Part shown: positions 26,321 through 37,174 of the stretch, piece after piece
How the letters are laid out: each line of letters opens with the position of its first letter
Position numbering within the stretch: position 1 is the stretch's first letter
Assembly (NCBI RefSeq): GCF_016888135.1
Contig: NZ_JACSWB010000217.1
Location: 124,001-188,000, forward strand
Direction of reading: 5' to 3'
DNA: 64,000 nt
Source of the DNA: Leptolyngbya sp. CCY15150
Lineage (GTDB): Bacteria; Cyanobacteriota; Cyanobacteriia; RECH01
The notes under the pieces: model-generated
Seen by the model: the letters and a program-made list of their open reading frames with translations, nothing else
Told to the model about the DNA's origin: nothing
Databases searched by the model: none
Position numbers and translations under genes: made by a program

Positions 26321-27670
26321 CTACAGGGTTAGCATAAACTGTTCAACAAAATTGGTGTAGACCTCACCCTGAATGAACTGGGGAGACTCCATAATTTTTT
26401 GGTGAAAGCTGATGGTGGTGGGCAATCCTGTAATGGCGCATTCCCGCAGGGCCCGCCGCATTCGCTGAATCGCCGAGGGGCGATCGGGAGCCCAAACAAT
26501 CAGCTTGCCAATCAAAGAGTCGTAGTAGGGCGGAATTTCGTAGTCGGTATACACATGGGAGTCCATGCGCACGCCGGGGCCGCCCGGTGGCAGGTAGCCG
26601 CTAATCCGTCCAGGACTGGGGCGGAAGTTATGCTCGGGATCTTCAGCATTGATGCGGCATTCGATGGTATGCCCATGCAACTGCACCTGCTTTTGGTTGT
26701 ACCCCAGACGTTCACCCTGGGCAATGCGGATCTGTTCGGCAATCAAATCAAGACCGGTGACCATTTCTGTGACCGGATGCTCGACCTGGATTCGGGTATT
26801 CATTTCCATAAAGTAGAACTTGCCCGACTGATCTAGCAAAAATTCCACCGTCCCAGCGCCCACATAGCCAATGGATTTGGCCACCTTCACCGCCGCGTTC
26901 CCCATTTTCTCACGGAGGGCAGGCGTCAGAGCTGGACTGGGGGATTCCTCCAGCAGCTTTTGGTGGCGGCGCTGAATGGAGCAGTCTCGTTCCCCTAGAT
27001 GCACCACATTGCCGTAGCTGTCTGCGAGGATTTGAAACTCAATGTGGCGGGGACGTTCAATAAACTTTTCTAGGTACACCCCCGGATTGCCAAAGGCGGC
27101 TTCTGCTTCACCCTGGGCAGCTAGGAAGGATTTGATCAACTCATCTTGGCTTCGCACCAAGCGCATACCGCGCCCGCCACCGCCGGCCGTCGCCTTCACC
27201 ATCAGCGGATAGCCCATCTCTTGAGCGATCGCTTCGGCGCTTTTCTCATCCGCCACCAGCCCATCACTGCCTGGTACCGTCGGCACACCAATGCGCTTCA
27301 TGGTTTCCCGAGCTGTAGATTTGTCACCCATGGCCATCATGGAATCAGGGCTGGGGCCAATGAAGGCAATTTGGTGATCGGCACAAATTTCGGCAAACCG
27401 GGCATTTTCAGCCAAGAAGCCATAGCCAGGATGGATGGCTGCCGCATTGCGTGTCAGCGCTGCCGCAATGATGTTGGGAATATTGAGATAGCTTTTACTG
27501 CTAGGTGCATCGCCAATACAGACCGCCTCATCCGCCAACTGCACGTGCAGCGCATGGCGATCGATGGTGGAATGGACGGCAACGGTGGCGATGCCCATTT
27601 CTTCACAGGTGCGGAGAATGCGAAGGGCAATTTCTCCCCGGTTGGCAATTAATATCTTGGAAAACCGCAT
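26321..27670 (-). CDS. accC: Acetyl-CoA carboxylase, biotin carboxylase subunit
   Basis: AccC carboxylates biotin on AccB using ATP and bicarbonate, the first step of fatty acid synthesis. The 449-residue product from ATG 27670 opens [18 protein letters not shown]. It shows [15 protein letters not shown], the ATP-grasp glycine loop [45 protein letters not shown], and the catalytic [15 protein letters not shown]. accB is not adjacent, as is common in cyanobacteria. Confidence 0.97.
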   Translation of the reverse strand: MRFSKILIANRGEIALRILRTCEEMGIATVAVHSTIDRHALHVQLADEAVCIGDAPSSKSYLNIPNIIAAALTRNAAAIHPGYGFLAENARFAEICADHQIAFIGPSPDSMMAMGDKSTARETMKRIGVPTVPGSDGLVADEKSAEAIAQEMGYPLMVKATAGGGGRGMRLVRSQDELIKSFLAAQGEAEAAFGNPGVYLEKFIERPRHIEFQILADSYGNVVHLGERDCSIQRRHQKLLEESPSPALTPALREKMGNAAVKVAKSIGYVGAGTVEFLLDQSGKFYFMEMNTRIQVEHPVTEMVTGLDLIAEQIRIAQGERLGYNQKQVQLHGHTIECRINAEDPEHNFRPSPGRISGYLPPGGPGVRMDSHVYTDYEIPPYYDSLIGKLIVWAPDRPSAIQRMRRALRECAITGLPTTISFHQKIMESPQFIQGEVYTNFVEQFMLTL

Positions 27671-28053
27671 CGTCTCGCTTCGCAAACGTCTATGCTCCTT
27701 CGTGAATCGGCCATCTGAGTCATCCTGAACAGACGCTTACTCAGAGACCCATGAGGCAGTTGCTCAGGAAACAGGACGATATCCCAGTGAACAGTAGTTC
27801 ATCCTATCATGCAGGTGTCGCGACTCTCAGGAAAACGTGAGTTCGATAACGTTATGGCTCCAGAAACCTCCGCCCTTTGGGCAATAAAAGCCTAAATGCG
27901 TTACAGCTTCGCTCACCTAATGTCTCACTTGAGCTGTGTTGTACTACCTTCATATCATCGAACTCAGGTTACCTAAGATCCTCAGTAGAAAAGGACGGGC
28001 ACCCACTAGGGAGCGCCCGTTCACTTCAAGACTTTTGGGGATCAAGACAGAGA
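27671..28053. other. 383-bp gap between ho1 and accC
   Basis: Holds the ho1 terminator (27994-28021) and, towards 27671, the accC promoter and leader. No ORF or RNA gene is supported. Confidence 0.4.
27994..28021 (-). terminator. Rho-independent terminator of ho1
   Basis: On the minus strand GAACGGGCGCTCCC pairs with GGGTGCCCGTCC (a G-C-rich stem with a mismatch) around a short TAGT-type loop, followed by TTTTC. It lies 33 bp after the ho1 stop. Confidence 0.75.
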
Positions 28054-28770
28054 CTACTCAGCCGTAGCCAGCTCATTTTCGCCACGAGGACGACGACGGG
28101 TGAGGGTGTTGAACAGCATTTGCCCGATCGCTTTCACTAAGTTGCCTTCCAGTTCCATAAACATTTTCATGTTCATGCCGAAGGCGGCGTTGGCTTCATC
28201 CACGATTTGGTCGGCCATGTCATCTGTAATGGGCAAAGAATCTAGGGATTGGCGATAGCTGACTTTGAACTCTTTTTCGTCAGGAATATCAGCAAATTCG
28301 TAGAACGCCGTGCCTTCTCCGTTGGTCAAGTTCATGCCGCGCTGGGCAATACCCTTGAGGATCTGACCACCGGATAGATCACCGAGGTAGCGGGTATAGG
28401 ATTGAGCAATTAACAGTTCTGGCTGCGTCGCAGACACCTCTCGGATGCGCTGCACATAGGCTTGGGCAGCGGGGGATGGAGCAACCTGCTCCCGCCAGTT
28501 GCTGCCATAGTAGTAGTGCAAATCTTGCTCTAGGCTAGCTTTCCGCTCAAGTTCGGGAAAGTAAATTTTGGAGAGAATAGGATGATCTTTGTGCTTCTCC
28601 AGCTCTTCTTCAATGGCAGAGTACACAAAGTACAGGTTGGCCACGAGTTTTCGATAGGAATTTTTCTCAACGACTCCCTTCAGAAAACACTTCACAAATC
28701 CCACGTTTTCTGCCATCGTGTGGGACTTCTTGGTTCCTTCTTTTAACTTGGTGGCTAGATTACTGCTCAT
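28054..28770 (-). CDS. ho1: Heme oxygenase HO1 (ferredoxin-dependent)
   Basis: HO1 cleaves heme to biliverdin, CO and iron, the first step to phycobilins. The 238-residue product starts at ATG 28770; a TTG two codons earlier is less likely. It shows the proximal His17 in EGTKKSHTMAENVGF, CFLKGVVEKNSYRKLVANLYF, and the distal helix YLGDLSGGQILKGIAQRGM. A good -10 (TATAAA, minus strand, near 28806) lies just upstream and a terminator follows, so it looks monocistronic. Confidence 0.97.
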   Translation of the reverse strand: MSSNLATKLKEGTKKSHTMAENVGFVKCFLKGVVEKNSYRKLVANLYFVYSAIEEELEKHKDHPILSKIYFPELERKASLEQDLHYYYGSNWREQVAPSPAAQAYVQRIREVSATQPELLIAQSYTRYLGDLSGGQILKGIAQRGMNLTNGEGTAFYEFADIPDEKEFKVSYRQSLDSLPITDDMADQIVDEANAAFGMNMKMFMELEGNLVKAIGQMLFNTLTRRRPRGENELATAE

Positions 28771-28805
28771 GCTCAATATCCTAATGAACGTCTCAATGCT
28801 GGGCT

Positions 28806-28834
28806 TTTATACGTCAGTCACCAAAATGCAACCC
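28806..28834 (-). promoter_or_regulatory. Candidate ho1 promoter
   Basis: On the minus strand TATAAA (RC of 28806-28811) is preceded by TTGCAT about 14-16 nt upstream, a weak -35. The -10 lies about 36 bp before the ATG. The rest of the 321-bp gap (to 29091) shows an 18-bp palindrome built on HIP1, GGAGAGCG/CGCTCTCC at 28988-29005, which may end chlM transcription. Confidence 0.45.
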
Positions 28835-29091
28835 CTATCAGTACCAACTGGGGTCAGCTACTGCGTGCATTCAAAAAAAGCTGCCTAGATTGTTACGATA
28901 GTCCGATTTAATGAGGGCTATCATTAAAAAAATTTTACGCAAGACCGGTCGCATCCTCACGGTTTTTCATGAGTTGTAACAAACTTAGGAGAGCGATCGC
29001 TCTCCCAAGTATGACGTTATCAACCTCGGCGCGAAGACTCGGCTCAGCACGAAGGCTTGGCACAGAGGTTGTGCGTTCAGCCGGACTAGCC

Positions 29092-29793
29092 TTAGCTGCG
29101 GGTCACTTCCAGCAGTCGCGAGAAGTAAAACCGGGTCTTGGTCATCGCATTGCGCTTCACCGTCCAGCCATTGCGCTCAAGGGCTGCCACCACATCGGCC
29201 TCACGGTGCAGGTAGGCGCGGGTGGCTTTGCTGGGGCCGGGGAAAAAGTCGCCCACTTTCTTTAGTAAACTGTAGGCCGTTGTCTTAGGCGCAAAGCTGA
29301 GGATGAGGCGAGATTCTGCCAGGCTGCTGAGATGGGCAATCATATCCGCTGACTTGTCATCGGGGTAATGGATCAAGACATCCAGGCAAATAACCGTATG
29401 GTATTTACCCGATAGGGCTTCTAGGTCTTGGGCCATAAAGCTGGGATTATCGCGCTGCTTGAGAGTAGCGATCGCCCTTGTCTGAGCCTCCCCGACCATC
29501 TTGTCGGAGATATCGCTGGCATAGACCCGCGCACCGCGTTGGGCGAGGGGAATGCTGAGGCTGCCAACTCCACAGCCCGCATCACAGATGGATAGGCCGG
29601 ACAGATTTTGGTCAGCATCGAGCCAGGTGAGCACCGTATCGATGGTTTTTTGATGACCCGTGCGAATATCGAGCTGAACGGTATTGACCTGGCCGTTGCC
29701 ATAGATGCGTCGCCAGCGATCAAATCCGGTTTCGTTAAAGTATTCCCGAACAATGGTTTTGTCGTCGTTCTTCGGATTGGTAGCTAGGCTCAT
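29092..29793 (-). CDS. chlM: Magnesium-protoporphyrin IX methyltransferase
   Basis: ChlM methylates the C13 propionate of Mg-protoporphyrin IX in chlorophyll synthesis. The 233-residue product has the family N-terminus VREYFNETGFDRWRRIYG and SAM motif I LSICDAGCGVGSLSIPLA. ASDISDKMVGEA follows, and late in the protein come FPGPSKATRAYLHREADV and TKTRFYFSRLLEVTR. It lies upstream of ho1 on the same strand, which places two tetrapyrrole genes side by side. Confidence 0.96.
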   Translation of the reverse strand: MSLATNPKNDDKTIVREYFNETGFDRWRRIYGNGQVNTVQLDIRTGHQKTIDTVLTWLDADQNLSGLSICDAGCGVGSLSIPLAQRGARVYASDISDKMVGEAQTRAIATLKQRDNPSFMAQDLEALSGKYHTVICLDVLIHYPDDKSADMIAHLSSLAESRLILSFAPKTTAYSLLKKVGDFFPGPSKATRAYLHREADVVAALERNGWTVKRNAMTKTRFYFSRLLEVTRS

Positions 29794-29960
29794 AGAAGTT
29801 TAGGATGCCGTACGTCTTGGGCAGAAATGTCAACAATGATCGGGGCGATCGCTCTCGAAGCGGCTTGAATGTCCGGCGGCGATCGCTCTCCTATAGTTTA
29901 AGGACTATGGTGATCCTAATAGGTATCGGCGGCGTTACAAACCTAGGACATCAACCCAGA

Positions 29961-31697
29961 TTAGACGTTGGTATCTAGCAAGGTCGGCCGTTCAATGCAG
30001 TCTGCCACCTCCTCCGTGGGCACCGGCGGGCTGCAAATGTAGCCTTGGATCGCGTAGCAGCCGTGTTTTTTGAGGAATGAAAGCTGGTTGCGGGTTTCCA
30101 CGCCTTCGGCAATCACCTTAAGATTTAAGCTTTGGGCCATGGCGATGATCGCAGTGGTAATGGCAGCGTCCTGCTTATCCTCAATAATTCGGCAGACAAA
30201 GGACTGATCAATTTTCAGCAGCGTAATCGGCAGCCGCTTCAGGTTGCTCAGGGAAGAATAGCCCGTGCCAAAGTCATCCACCGCAATCCCCACACCCATA
30301 TCGCGCAACTGGGTAAGGGTTTGCACCGCATCATCAATATTTTCCATCAGGCTGGTTTCGGTCAACTCCAGCATCAGGCAGGTGGGATCAAGCTGGGTTT
30401 CTTGCAGCACCTGGGTAATGTGATGCACTAAGTTGGTGTGCTTAAATTGACGGGCGGATAGGTTGATGGAAATTTTTAACGTCGCCAAGGATCGATTTTG
30501 CCAGACCTTCAACTGAGATACGGCCGTAGACAGCACCCATTCGCCAATTGGGGTCATCAGGCCCATATCTTCGGCCACTGCCATAAAGTCTGCGGGCAGC
30601 AATAGCCCCCGCGTGGGATGATTCCAACGCAGCAGAGCTTCTAGACCTAGCAACCGCCCTGTGATCAAATTCACCTGGGGTTGATAATACAGCTCAAATT
30701 CTAGTTCAGCGATCGCCCTTTGCAGGTCTAGCTCCAACTGACGGCGATCTTGATCCATCTGGGTCATGACTGGATCATAGATTTGATAGCCCTGACTGCC
30801 CTGCTGCTGTCCCCAATGCTCGGCGGTTTCTGCCCGAGGCAAGAGAGCATCTGGTGTCTCGCCATGATCGGGATAAAGAGCGGCACCGAGATTGACCCGA
30901 ATGTTGAGGGTATGATCGCCTAGCTCATAGGGCTGTTGCAGCTTGTCGATTAAGGTCTGAGCCAAGACACCTACATCTTCCGGCACTAGAATATCTGCCC
31001 AGACGACACAAAACTCATTGCCCCCGAGACGGGCGACAATGCGATCGCTGCCTGCTAGTTCCGTTAAGCGATCGCCCACTGCCTTCAGCAGCATATCCCC
31101 CACCGACTGACCATAGAGGCTGTTGACATCGCGAAACCGACGAATGTTAATGCAAAACACCGCCACGAGAGTAGAACTACGCTGCTGTTTCAGGGGGCGC
31201 AGCAACTCATTGAGACGATGGCGCAGCAAAATCCGGTTGGGTAAATTGGTCAGCGGGTCGCTATAGGCCACCTGGCTCAAGTTAGCCACCGTTCGCTTCA
31301 TTTCATTCACGTAGGGATCGGTGACGCTGGCCTTTTTTGACAGACGGGCCGTGATCGCCTGCAGCAACTCCGCGCTGGTAAACGGCTTCGTTAAGTAATC
31401 ATCTGCACCGAGGATCATGCCCTGGCGCATATCAGAGCGATCGGCCTTAGCACTCAAAAAAATAAAAGGAATGATAGCAGTTTCAGCATCATCCGATAGC
31501 TCTCGAAACACTCCATAGCCATCGAGAATCGGCATCATAATGTCGCAAATAATTAAATCTGGCAGATAGCTCCTAGCTGCTTCTACGCCAGCCTGACCAT
31601 CCCCTGCTTCAATAACCTGAAAATTTCCATAATGTAAAATTCGCACGATATTCGAGCGAATCGCTTGTTCATCTTCGATCACTAAAATTGTTTTCAT
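29961..31697 (-). CDS. Response regulator with REC, degenerate GGDEF and EAL domains
   Basis: The 578-residue product starts at ATG 31697. The REC domain (1-120) has phospho-acceptor Asp52 (DLIICDIMMPILDG) and Lys in DDYLTKPF. The GGDEF domain (about 145-300) has GGNEF at 225-229 in place of GGDEF, so cyclase activity is doubtful. The EAL domain (about 325-570) keeps LEALLRW (EAL 353-355), DDFGTGYSSL and VIAEGVET, so c-di-GMP hydrolysis is likely. It probably converts a phosphorelay signal into c-di-GMP breakdown. Another REC protein lies upstream on the same strand; no kinase is adjacent. Confidence 0.92.
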   Translation of the reverse strand: MKTILVIEDEQAIRSNIVRILHYGNFQVIEAGDGQAGVEAARSYLPDLIICDIMMPILDGYGVFRELSDDAETAIIPFIFLSAKADRSDMRQGMILGADDYLTKPFTSAELLQAITARLSKKASVTDPYVNEMKRTVANLSQVAYSDPLTNLPNRILLRHRLNELLRPLKQQRSSTLVAVFCINIRRFRDVNSLYGQSVGDMLLKAVGDRLTELAGSDRIVARLGGNEFCVVWADILVPEDVGVLAQTLIDKLQQPYELGDHTLNIRVNLGAALYPDHGETPDALLPRAETAEHWGQQQGSQGYQIYDPVMTQMDQDRRQLELDLQRAIAELEFELYYQPQVNLITGRLLGLEALLRWNHPTRGLLLPADFMAVAEDMGLMTPIGEWVLSTAVSQLKVWQNRSLATLKISINLSARQFKHTNLVHHITQVLQETQLDPTCLMLELTETSLMENIDDAVQTLTQLRDMGVGIAVDDFGTGYSSLSNLKRLPITLLKIDQSFVCRIIEDKQDAAITTAIIAMAQSLNLKVIAEGVETRNQLSFLKKHGCYAIQGYICSPPVPTEEVADCIERPTLLDTNV

Positions 31698-32312
31698 CAG
31701 ATCCCTCAATCATGGGCATAACGGGTTTAGCGCGTTTAGTGAGCTGTAACCCTGGCAGGCGTTGCCGCCAGCCATCGGCGATCGACTCGGTAAAGTCATA
31801 TCGCTGCACCGTTTCATGCATAACCTTTATGCATAAACCATCCGTCCAACGTGGCATTTCGTTCATAGCTCTGAAGCGCGGCAGATCCTGGGGGCGATGG
31901 AGTACCTAGAAACGCTAAATACCAAGCAACGATATAAATCCATACATATCTTCACAGTAGTCCAGGTTGTCCCGGAACATCTATGCGCAAACTGCATACT
32001 AACAATCGGTCTGACGATTGATTTAACGATCGTTAAACCGATTAATCGGGTTGCCCCAACCCCTTGATACATGAGCTTGCAGACCTACTTCAATCCTAAT
32101 CTGCAAGCAGCCGGTCTGACAGAACAGCACCATAGGGTAGCTTCTCAGGGGAGAAGCCTAGGCAACTGGAGGTGAGTCTTCGCGGCAGTGTTTTTGGCTT
32201 CTTAAAACCCGCTAGGTTGACGACCTAATCCATCATGATGGGCAGATATCGAATCGGTTGTCCTGCAGCCACACCATATCAGTCGCTGGATGATAGTTTG
32301 TCTGACTATCCA
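31698..32312. promoter_or_regulatory. 615-bp gap rich in dyad symmetries between two response regulators
   Basis: Three inverted repeats stand end to end: CAATCG-N6-CGATTG (32003-32020), the perfect 16-mer TTTAACGATCGTTAAA (32022-32037) and the perfect 12-mer CCGATTAATCGG (32038-32049). Two hairpins follow: GCTTGCAGA/TCTGCAAGC (32075-32108) and GCTTCTC/GAGAAGC (32140-32157). No convincing gene is present. Operator cluster, terminator set or structured leader are all possible. Confidence 0.6.
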
Positions 32313-32930
32313 TTACTGTAACTTTTTACGAACAAACGATACGAGCTGGGTCACCTGTTTCTTGAGGGTATTGACCTCGCTTTGTAAGTGAGCATTATGG
32401 GTTTTCAGCGTTTTAATGTCTGCCCGGAGGGTTTCCAGCAGGTGATGGGCCTCGTCCCGGCTAGGCTGAGTCTCAACGGCAGGGGCAAGGCGAGACGTCT
32501 GTCCATTGCTGTCTACTGCGGCAGCAGCCACCATGGGTTTTACCTGGCGACGGTCTTTGGCTTTGATCATGGCGGCCTTGATGGCTTTCATGAGCACAGG
32601 CGCATCAAAGGGCTTACTCAAAAACTCGAAATAGTCAAACAATTCTGGCACGGCGGCGACCACATCCTCCTTTCGCCCTGACATCATGACCACAGGAATA
32701 CGACACAGGACGGCATCTTTCTGCATCCGCTGCACTACCTCCCAGCCGTTCATATTGGGCATAAAGAAGTCGATGACCACTAAGCTAGGCTGCTCCTGCT
32801 GAATCACATCGATTCCTTCGGCTCCATCCTTGGCTTCAAACACTTCAAAGTTGCCCTGAGGCAGCATGTCTCGCACTTGCATCCGGATGATGCGACTATC
32901 GTCAACAATTACAATTTTTTGCCTGGCCAT
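32313..32930 (-). CDS. Single-domain response regulator with C-terminal coiled coil
   Basis: The 205-residue product has a CheY-like REC domain: IVIVDDSRIIR, phospho-acceptor Asp54 in VVIDFFMPNMNG, Ser/Thr in VVMMSGRK and Lys in FEFLSKPFDAP. After a linker (about 130-165) comes a coiled coil (ETLRADIKTLKTHNAHLQSE, then VNTLKKQVTQLV). There is no DNA-binding or enzymatic domain, so it probably acts by protein contact or dimerisation. Confidence 0.88.
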   Translation of the reverse strand: MARQKIVIVDDSRIIRMQVRDMLPQGNFEVFEAKDGAEGIDVIQQEQPSLVVIDFFMPNMNGWEVVQRMQKDAVLCRIPVVMMSGRKEDVVAAVPELFDYFEFLSKPFDAPVLMKAIKAAMIKAKDRRQVKPMVAAAAVDSNGQTSRLAPAVETQPSRDEAHHLLETLRADIKTLKTHNAHLQSEVNTLKKQVTQLVSFVRKKLQ

Positions 32931-33595
32931 AGCAACTGGTAGTCAATGGTGAGGACGGAATCAAACAATACCCAAGTCACAGCAGGTCATATCAGCCGTC
33001 GAGATGGGGTAGGCCAACGGTGCCCACAGAGTTGAAAACACTAGGGGGAAGACTACCCGCCTAGGTCAACAGTTCCGTGATGGGTGTACTGCAAACCTTG
33101 AGTTTCTCCCCCCATCAGTCGTATAGGAGGTCTGGGTGTAGATGTCAGGTTGATCACATGTCTTCTTGACGGCGGCTGCCGAGACACGGAGAGAGACATC
33201 TGTAGGCTAACGCAGACCAAGGTCTTGCCGCTGATCCTACAGTTCTACCCTATTTATTTCACCCTAGACCGGATTGAATCCGGAGAACACCCCGCTCTTT
33301 AGTCTGCCCCAATGGTTAGTATTTATTCTCATCTTGGTTGAGAGGTTTGGGAACGATGGCAGCGATCGCCCTCCGCCACACCTTAGGCAACTCATTTCCG
33401 GCAACTCATTTCCAGCAACTCATCGCCAGCAATTGTATTGACTGTCCGAGTATTGGCATACTGATAGAAACAGACTTGTATAGCCCGAACCCTTGGTTCC
33501 CTTCCTACATTCCTTAGGGCTGTGTTGGGGAGGGGCGATCGCCTATGGTTCTGCATCTGACCGTTTCTAGACCTAGTTGTAGACCGACGTTGACT
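32931..33595. promoter_or_regulatory. 665-bp gap upstream of metH with 14-bp tandem repeats
   Basis: Just over three copies of a 14-bp unit GCAACTCATTTCCG lie at 33387-33435, each later copy more diverged. TTGACT at 33438-33443 is a possible -35 for metH. A 7-bp inverted repeat (TGATGGG/CCCATCA) spans 33078-33117. I looked for a cobalamin riboswitch and found no B12 box. No ORF is supported. Confidence 0.5.
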
Positions 33596-36500
33596 ATGAC
33601 CCCTGCTTTTCTCGATCGTCTTCATCACCCCAGTCGTCCCGTGATTGTGTTTGACGGAGCTATGGGGACGTCTTTACAAGCGCAAGACCTGACGGCCGCT
33701 GACTTTGGTGGGCCAGAGTATGAAGGCTGCAACGAATATTTGGTCATCACGGCTCCGGAGGCCGTGCGCAAAGTCCATGCAGACTTTTTGGCAGCCGGGG
33801 CCGATGTGATTGAGACTGATACCTTTGGCGGTACGTCGATTGTCTTGGCCGAATACGACTTGGGCGATCGCGCCTATGAGCTCAACAAAACGGCGGCGGA
33901 ATTGGCCAAGTCGGTGACGGCAACGTTTTCCACCCCCGATAAGCCGCGCTTTGTGGCCGGCTCCATGGGGCCGGGCACCAAACTACCGACCCTAGGGCAT
34001 ATTGACTACGACACTCTCAAAGATGCCTTTGTGGAACAGGTGGAGGGCTTATTGGATGGCGGGGTGGATTTGTTCATTGTGGAAACCTGTCAGGATGTGC
34101 TGCAAATTAAGGCGGCGCTGAATGCCATCGAACAGGTGTTTCAAGCTAAGGGCGATCGCCGACCCGTGATGGTATCGGTGACCATGGAAGTGACGGGCAC
34201 CATGCTGGTGGGCTCAGACATCAGCGCCGTGCTGGCCATTTTAGAACCCTATCCCATCGACATTTTGGGGCTCAACTGCGCCACCGGCCCCGATCGCATG
34301 ATGGAGCATATCAAATACCTCTGCGAACAGTCGCCCTTTGTGGTGTCCTGCATTCCCAACGCGGGGCTGCCGGAAAATGTCGGCGGGCACGCCCACTACA
34401 AGCTGACACCGATGGAATTGCGCATGGCCCTGACCCGCTTTGTGGAAGATTGGGGAGTGCAAGTAGTAGGGGGCTGCTGCGGCACCCGTCCCGATCACAT
34501 TGCCCAGCTATCGGAACTGGCGACCCAGCTCGCGCCCCACCCCCGCGACGTGCGGCAAGCGATCGTGCCTCGGCTACCACTGCACTACACCCCCGCCGCC
34601 GCTTCCATCTACTCGGCCCAGCCCTACGACCAAGACAACTCCTTCTTGATCATTGGCGAACGCCTCAACGCCAGCGGCTCGAAAAAATGCCGCACCTTGC
34701 TGAATGAGGAAGACTGGGATGGTCTCGTGGCCTTGGCCAAATCCCAGGTCAAGGAAGGGGCCCATGTTCTAGACGTGAACGTCGATTATGTGGGTCGCGA
34801 TGGCGTCAAGGACATGCATAACCTGGTGTCACGCCTGGTGACCAATGCCACGCTGCCCCTGATGCTCGACTCCACGGAATGGCAAAAGATGGAAGCGGGG
34901 CTGAAGGTGGCCGGCGGCAAATGCTTGCTCAACTCCACCAACTATGAGGATGGGGAAGAGCGCTTCCTGAAAGTGCTAGAGCTCGCCAAGCAATACGGGG
35001 CGGGCGTGGTGATTGGCACCATCGATGAAGAGGGCATGGCGCGCACGGCCGAACGCAAGGTTGCCATTGCTCAGCGGGCCTACCGCGATGTCCTAGACTT
35101 TGGCATTCCTGCCCATGAAATTTTCTACGATCCCCTAGCGCTGCCGATTTCCACCGGGATCGAAGAAGATCGGGCCAATGGTAAAGCGACTCTGGAAGCG
35201 ATCGCCCAAATCCGCCAAAACCTGCCCGGCGTCCACATTGTACTTGGCATCTCCAACATTTCCTTTGGGCTTAACCCGGCTGCCCGAGTCGCGCTCAACT
35301 CCATGTTCCTGCACCTGGCCATGGAGTCAGGGCTGGACGCTGCCATTGTCAGCGCCTCCAAGATTCTGCCCTTGGCTAAAATTGATCCCCACCATCAAAC
35401 CGTCTGCCGACAGTTGATCTTTGATGAACGGCAGTTTGAGGGCGATGTCTGCATCTACGATCCCCTCACAGAACTCACCCAGTTGTTTGAAGGAGCGACC
35501 ACCAAACGCGATCGCTCCCAGGTGAAAGCCCTGCCCATTGAGGAACAGCTCAAACAGCACATCATTGATGGTGAACGCATTGGTCTAGAAGACGCCCTTG
35601 CCCAGGCCCTAAACCACTATGCACCCCTGGAGATCATTAATACCTTCCTCCTCGATGGCATGAAAGTAGTGGGAGACCTCTTCGGCTCCGGGCAGATGCA
35701 GCTTCCCTTTGTGTTGCAATCGGCTGAAACCATGAAGGCGGCCGTGGCCTACCTAGAGCCGTTTATGGACAAAGAAGCCTCTGACCAAAATACCGGCAAG
35801 GGCACCGTGATCATTGCCACCGTCAAGGGCGACGTTCACGACATTGGCAAAAACCTTGTGGATATCATCCTGTCCAACAACGGCTATCGGGTGATTAACC
35901 TCGGCATCAAACAGCCAGTGGACAGCATTATCGACGCCTACGAAACCCACCGCGCCGACTGCATCGCCATGAGCGGCCTGCTGGTGAAATCGACGGCGTT
36001 TATGAAGGAGAACCTAGAAACCTTCAATGAACGCGGCATCACGGTGCCGGTGATTCTGGGCGGTGCAGCTCTGACGCCGAAGTTCGTCTATGAAGATTGC
36101 CAACATGCCTATAACGGTCGGGTGATCTATGGCAAGGATGCCTTTGCCGATCTGCATTTCATGGATAAGCTCATGCCGGCCAAGGGGCAGGGGGAGTGGG
36201 ATGATTTCAAAGGATTCTTGAATGAGCAGCCTGATCTGTCGTTGGATGGTGGTGTGAAGGAAGAGGCGACGGTTGAGACAAGCGACGACGTTGACGCTCC
36301 AACCCTAGACGAACCCGCTAACACCCAACGATCAGAGGCGATCGCCCTGGATATTCCCCGTCCCACCCCGCCTTTCTGGGGCACCCAGGTGCTGAACCCT
36401 GCCGATATTCCCATGGAGGAAGTGCTGTGGTATCTCGACCTGCAGGCCTTGGTGGCCGGGCAGTGGCAGTTCCGCAAACCCAAGGGCCAGTCTCGGGAAG

Positions 36501-37174
36501 ACTACGACGCCTTCCTCGCCGAGAAGGTCTATCTGATCCTCGATCACTGGAAACAAAAGATCCTGGATGAGCACCTACTGCAACCCCAAGTGGTCTACGG
36601 CTATTTCCCCTGCCAGGCCGACGGCAATGCCCTGCATCTCTACAATCCCGAGCATCCCACCAGGACAGCCGACCAGCCCCTGGCCACCTTCCAGTTTCCT
36701 CGGCAGCGATCGCTGCGGCGGTTGTGCATTGCCGACTTCTTTGCGCCGGTAGACTCCGGGCAGATTGACGTGTTTCCCATGCAGGCGGTGACGGTGGGGG
36801 AACGGGCAACAGCCTATGCCAAGCAGTTGTTTGACAGCAACCAATATACCGACTACCTCTACTTCCATGGGCTAGCGGTGCAGGTCGCGGAAGCCTTAGC
36901 CGAATGGACCCATGCCCGCATTCGTCGGGAGTTGGGTATTGGCGCAGAGGATCCTACGACGATTCGCGATGTCCTGGCCCAGCGCTATCAAGGATCGCGC
37001 TACAGCTTCGGCTATCCTGCCTGCCCCAATATGCAGGATCAGTATGTGCTGCTGGAACTGTTGGACACGCAGCGCATTCAGTTACATATGGACGAGAGTG
37101 AACAGCTCTATCCAGAGCAGTCCACCACAGCGATTATTGCCTACCATCCTCAAGCCAAATACTTTAGCGCTTAA
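33596..37174 (+). CDS. metH: Cobalamin-dependent methionine synthase
   Basis: MetH transfers a methyl group from methyltetrahydrofolate to homocysteine through B12. I chose ATG 33596 ([15 protein letters not shown]); an upstream ATG adds 17 residues without family match. The 1192-residue product has all modules: the homocysteine domain with zinc cysteines ([17 protein letters not shown]), the pterin domain ([23 protein letters not shown]), the cap, and the B12 domain with DxHxxG (GDVHDIGKN, His near residue 747). The reactivation domain ends with [13 protein letters not shown]. An acidic insert of about 40 residues separates the B12 and activation parts. Confidence 0.97.
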   Translation: MTPAFLDRLHHPSRPVIVFDGAMGTSLQAQDLTAADFGGPEYEGCNEYLVITAPEAVRKVHADFLAAGADVIETDTFGGTSIVLAEYDLGDRAYELNKTAAELAKSVTATFSTPDKPRFVAGSMGPGTKLPTLGHIDYDTLKDAFVEQVEGLLDGGVDLFIVETCQDVLQIKAALNAIEQVFQAKGDRRPVMVSVTMEVTGTMLVGSDISAVLAILEPYPIDILGLNCATGPDRMMEHIKYLCEQSPFVVSCIPNAGLPENVGGHAHYKLTPMELRMALTRFVEDWGVQVVGGCCGTRPDHIAQLSELATQLAPHPRDVRQAIVPRLPLHYTPAAASIYSAQPYDQDNSFLIIGERLNASGSKKCRTLLNEEDWDGLVALAKSQVKEGAHVLDVNVDYVGRDGVKDMHNLVSRLVTNATLPLMLDSTEWQKMEAGLKVAGGKCLLNSTNYEDGEERFLKVLELAKQYGAGVVIGTIDEEGMARTAERKVAIAQRAYRDVLDFGIPAHEIFYDPLALPISTGIEEDRANGKATLEAIAQIRQNLPGVHIVLGISNISFGLNPAARVALNSMFLHLAMESGLDAAIVSASKILPLAKIDPHHQTVCRQLIFDERQFEGDVCIYDPLTELTQLFEGATTKRDRSQVKALPIEEQLKQHIIDGERIGLEDALAQALNHYAPLEIINTFLLDGMKVVGDLFGSGQMQLPFVLQSAETMKAAVAYLEPFMDKEASDQNTGKGTVIIATVKGDVHDIGKNLVDIILSNNGYRVINLGIKQPVDSIIDAYETHRADCIAMSGLLVKSTAFMKENLETFNERGITVPVILGGAALTPKFVYEDCQHAYNGRVIYGKDAFADLHFMDKLMPAKGQGEWDDFKGFLNEQPDLSLDGGVKEEATVETSDDVDAPTLDEPANTQRSEAIALDIPRPTPPFWGTQVLNPADIPMEEVLWYLDLQALVAGQWQFRKPKGQSREDYDAFLAEKVYLILDHWKQKILDEHLLQPQVVYGYFPCQADGNALHLYNPEHPTRTADQPLATFQFPRQRSLRRLCIADFFAPVDSGQIDVFPMQAVTVGERATAYAKQLFDSNQYTDYLYFHGLAVQVAEALAEWTHARIRRELGIGAEDPTTIRDVLAQRYQGSRYSFGYPACPNMQDQYVLLELLDTQRIQLHMDESEQLYPEQSTTAIIAYHPQAKYFSA

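Noticed and set aside
30132-30431. 99-codon ORF antisense to the EAL domain
   Set aside because: Opposite strongly conserved EAL motifs; shadow frame.
31669-31866. 65-codon ORF overlapping the start of the REC-GGDEF-EAL gene
   Set aside because: No RBS, no family match, and it ends inside the REC domain in another frame. A small leader peptide cannot be fully excluded.
32931-33595. Cobalamin riboswitch upstream of metH
   Set aside because: The region is long enough, but no B12-box-like sequence or matching core was found on the plus strand.
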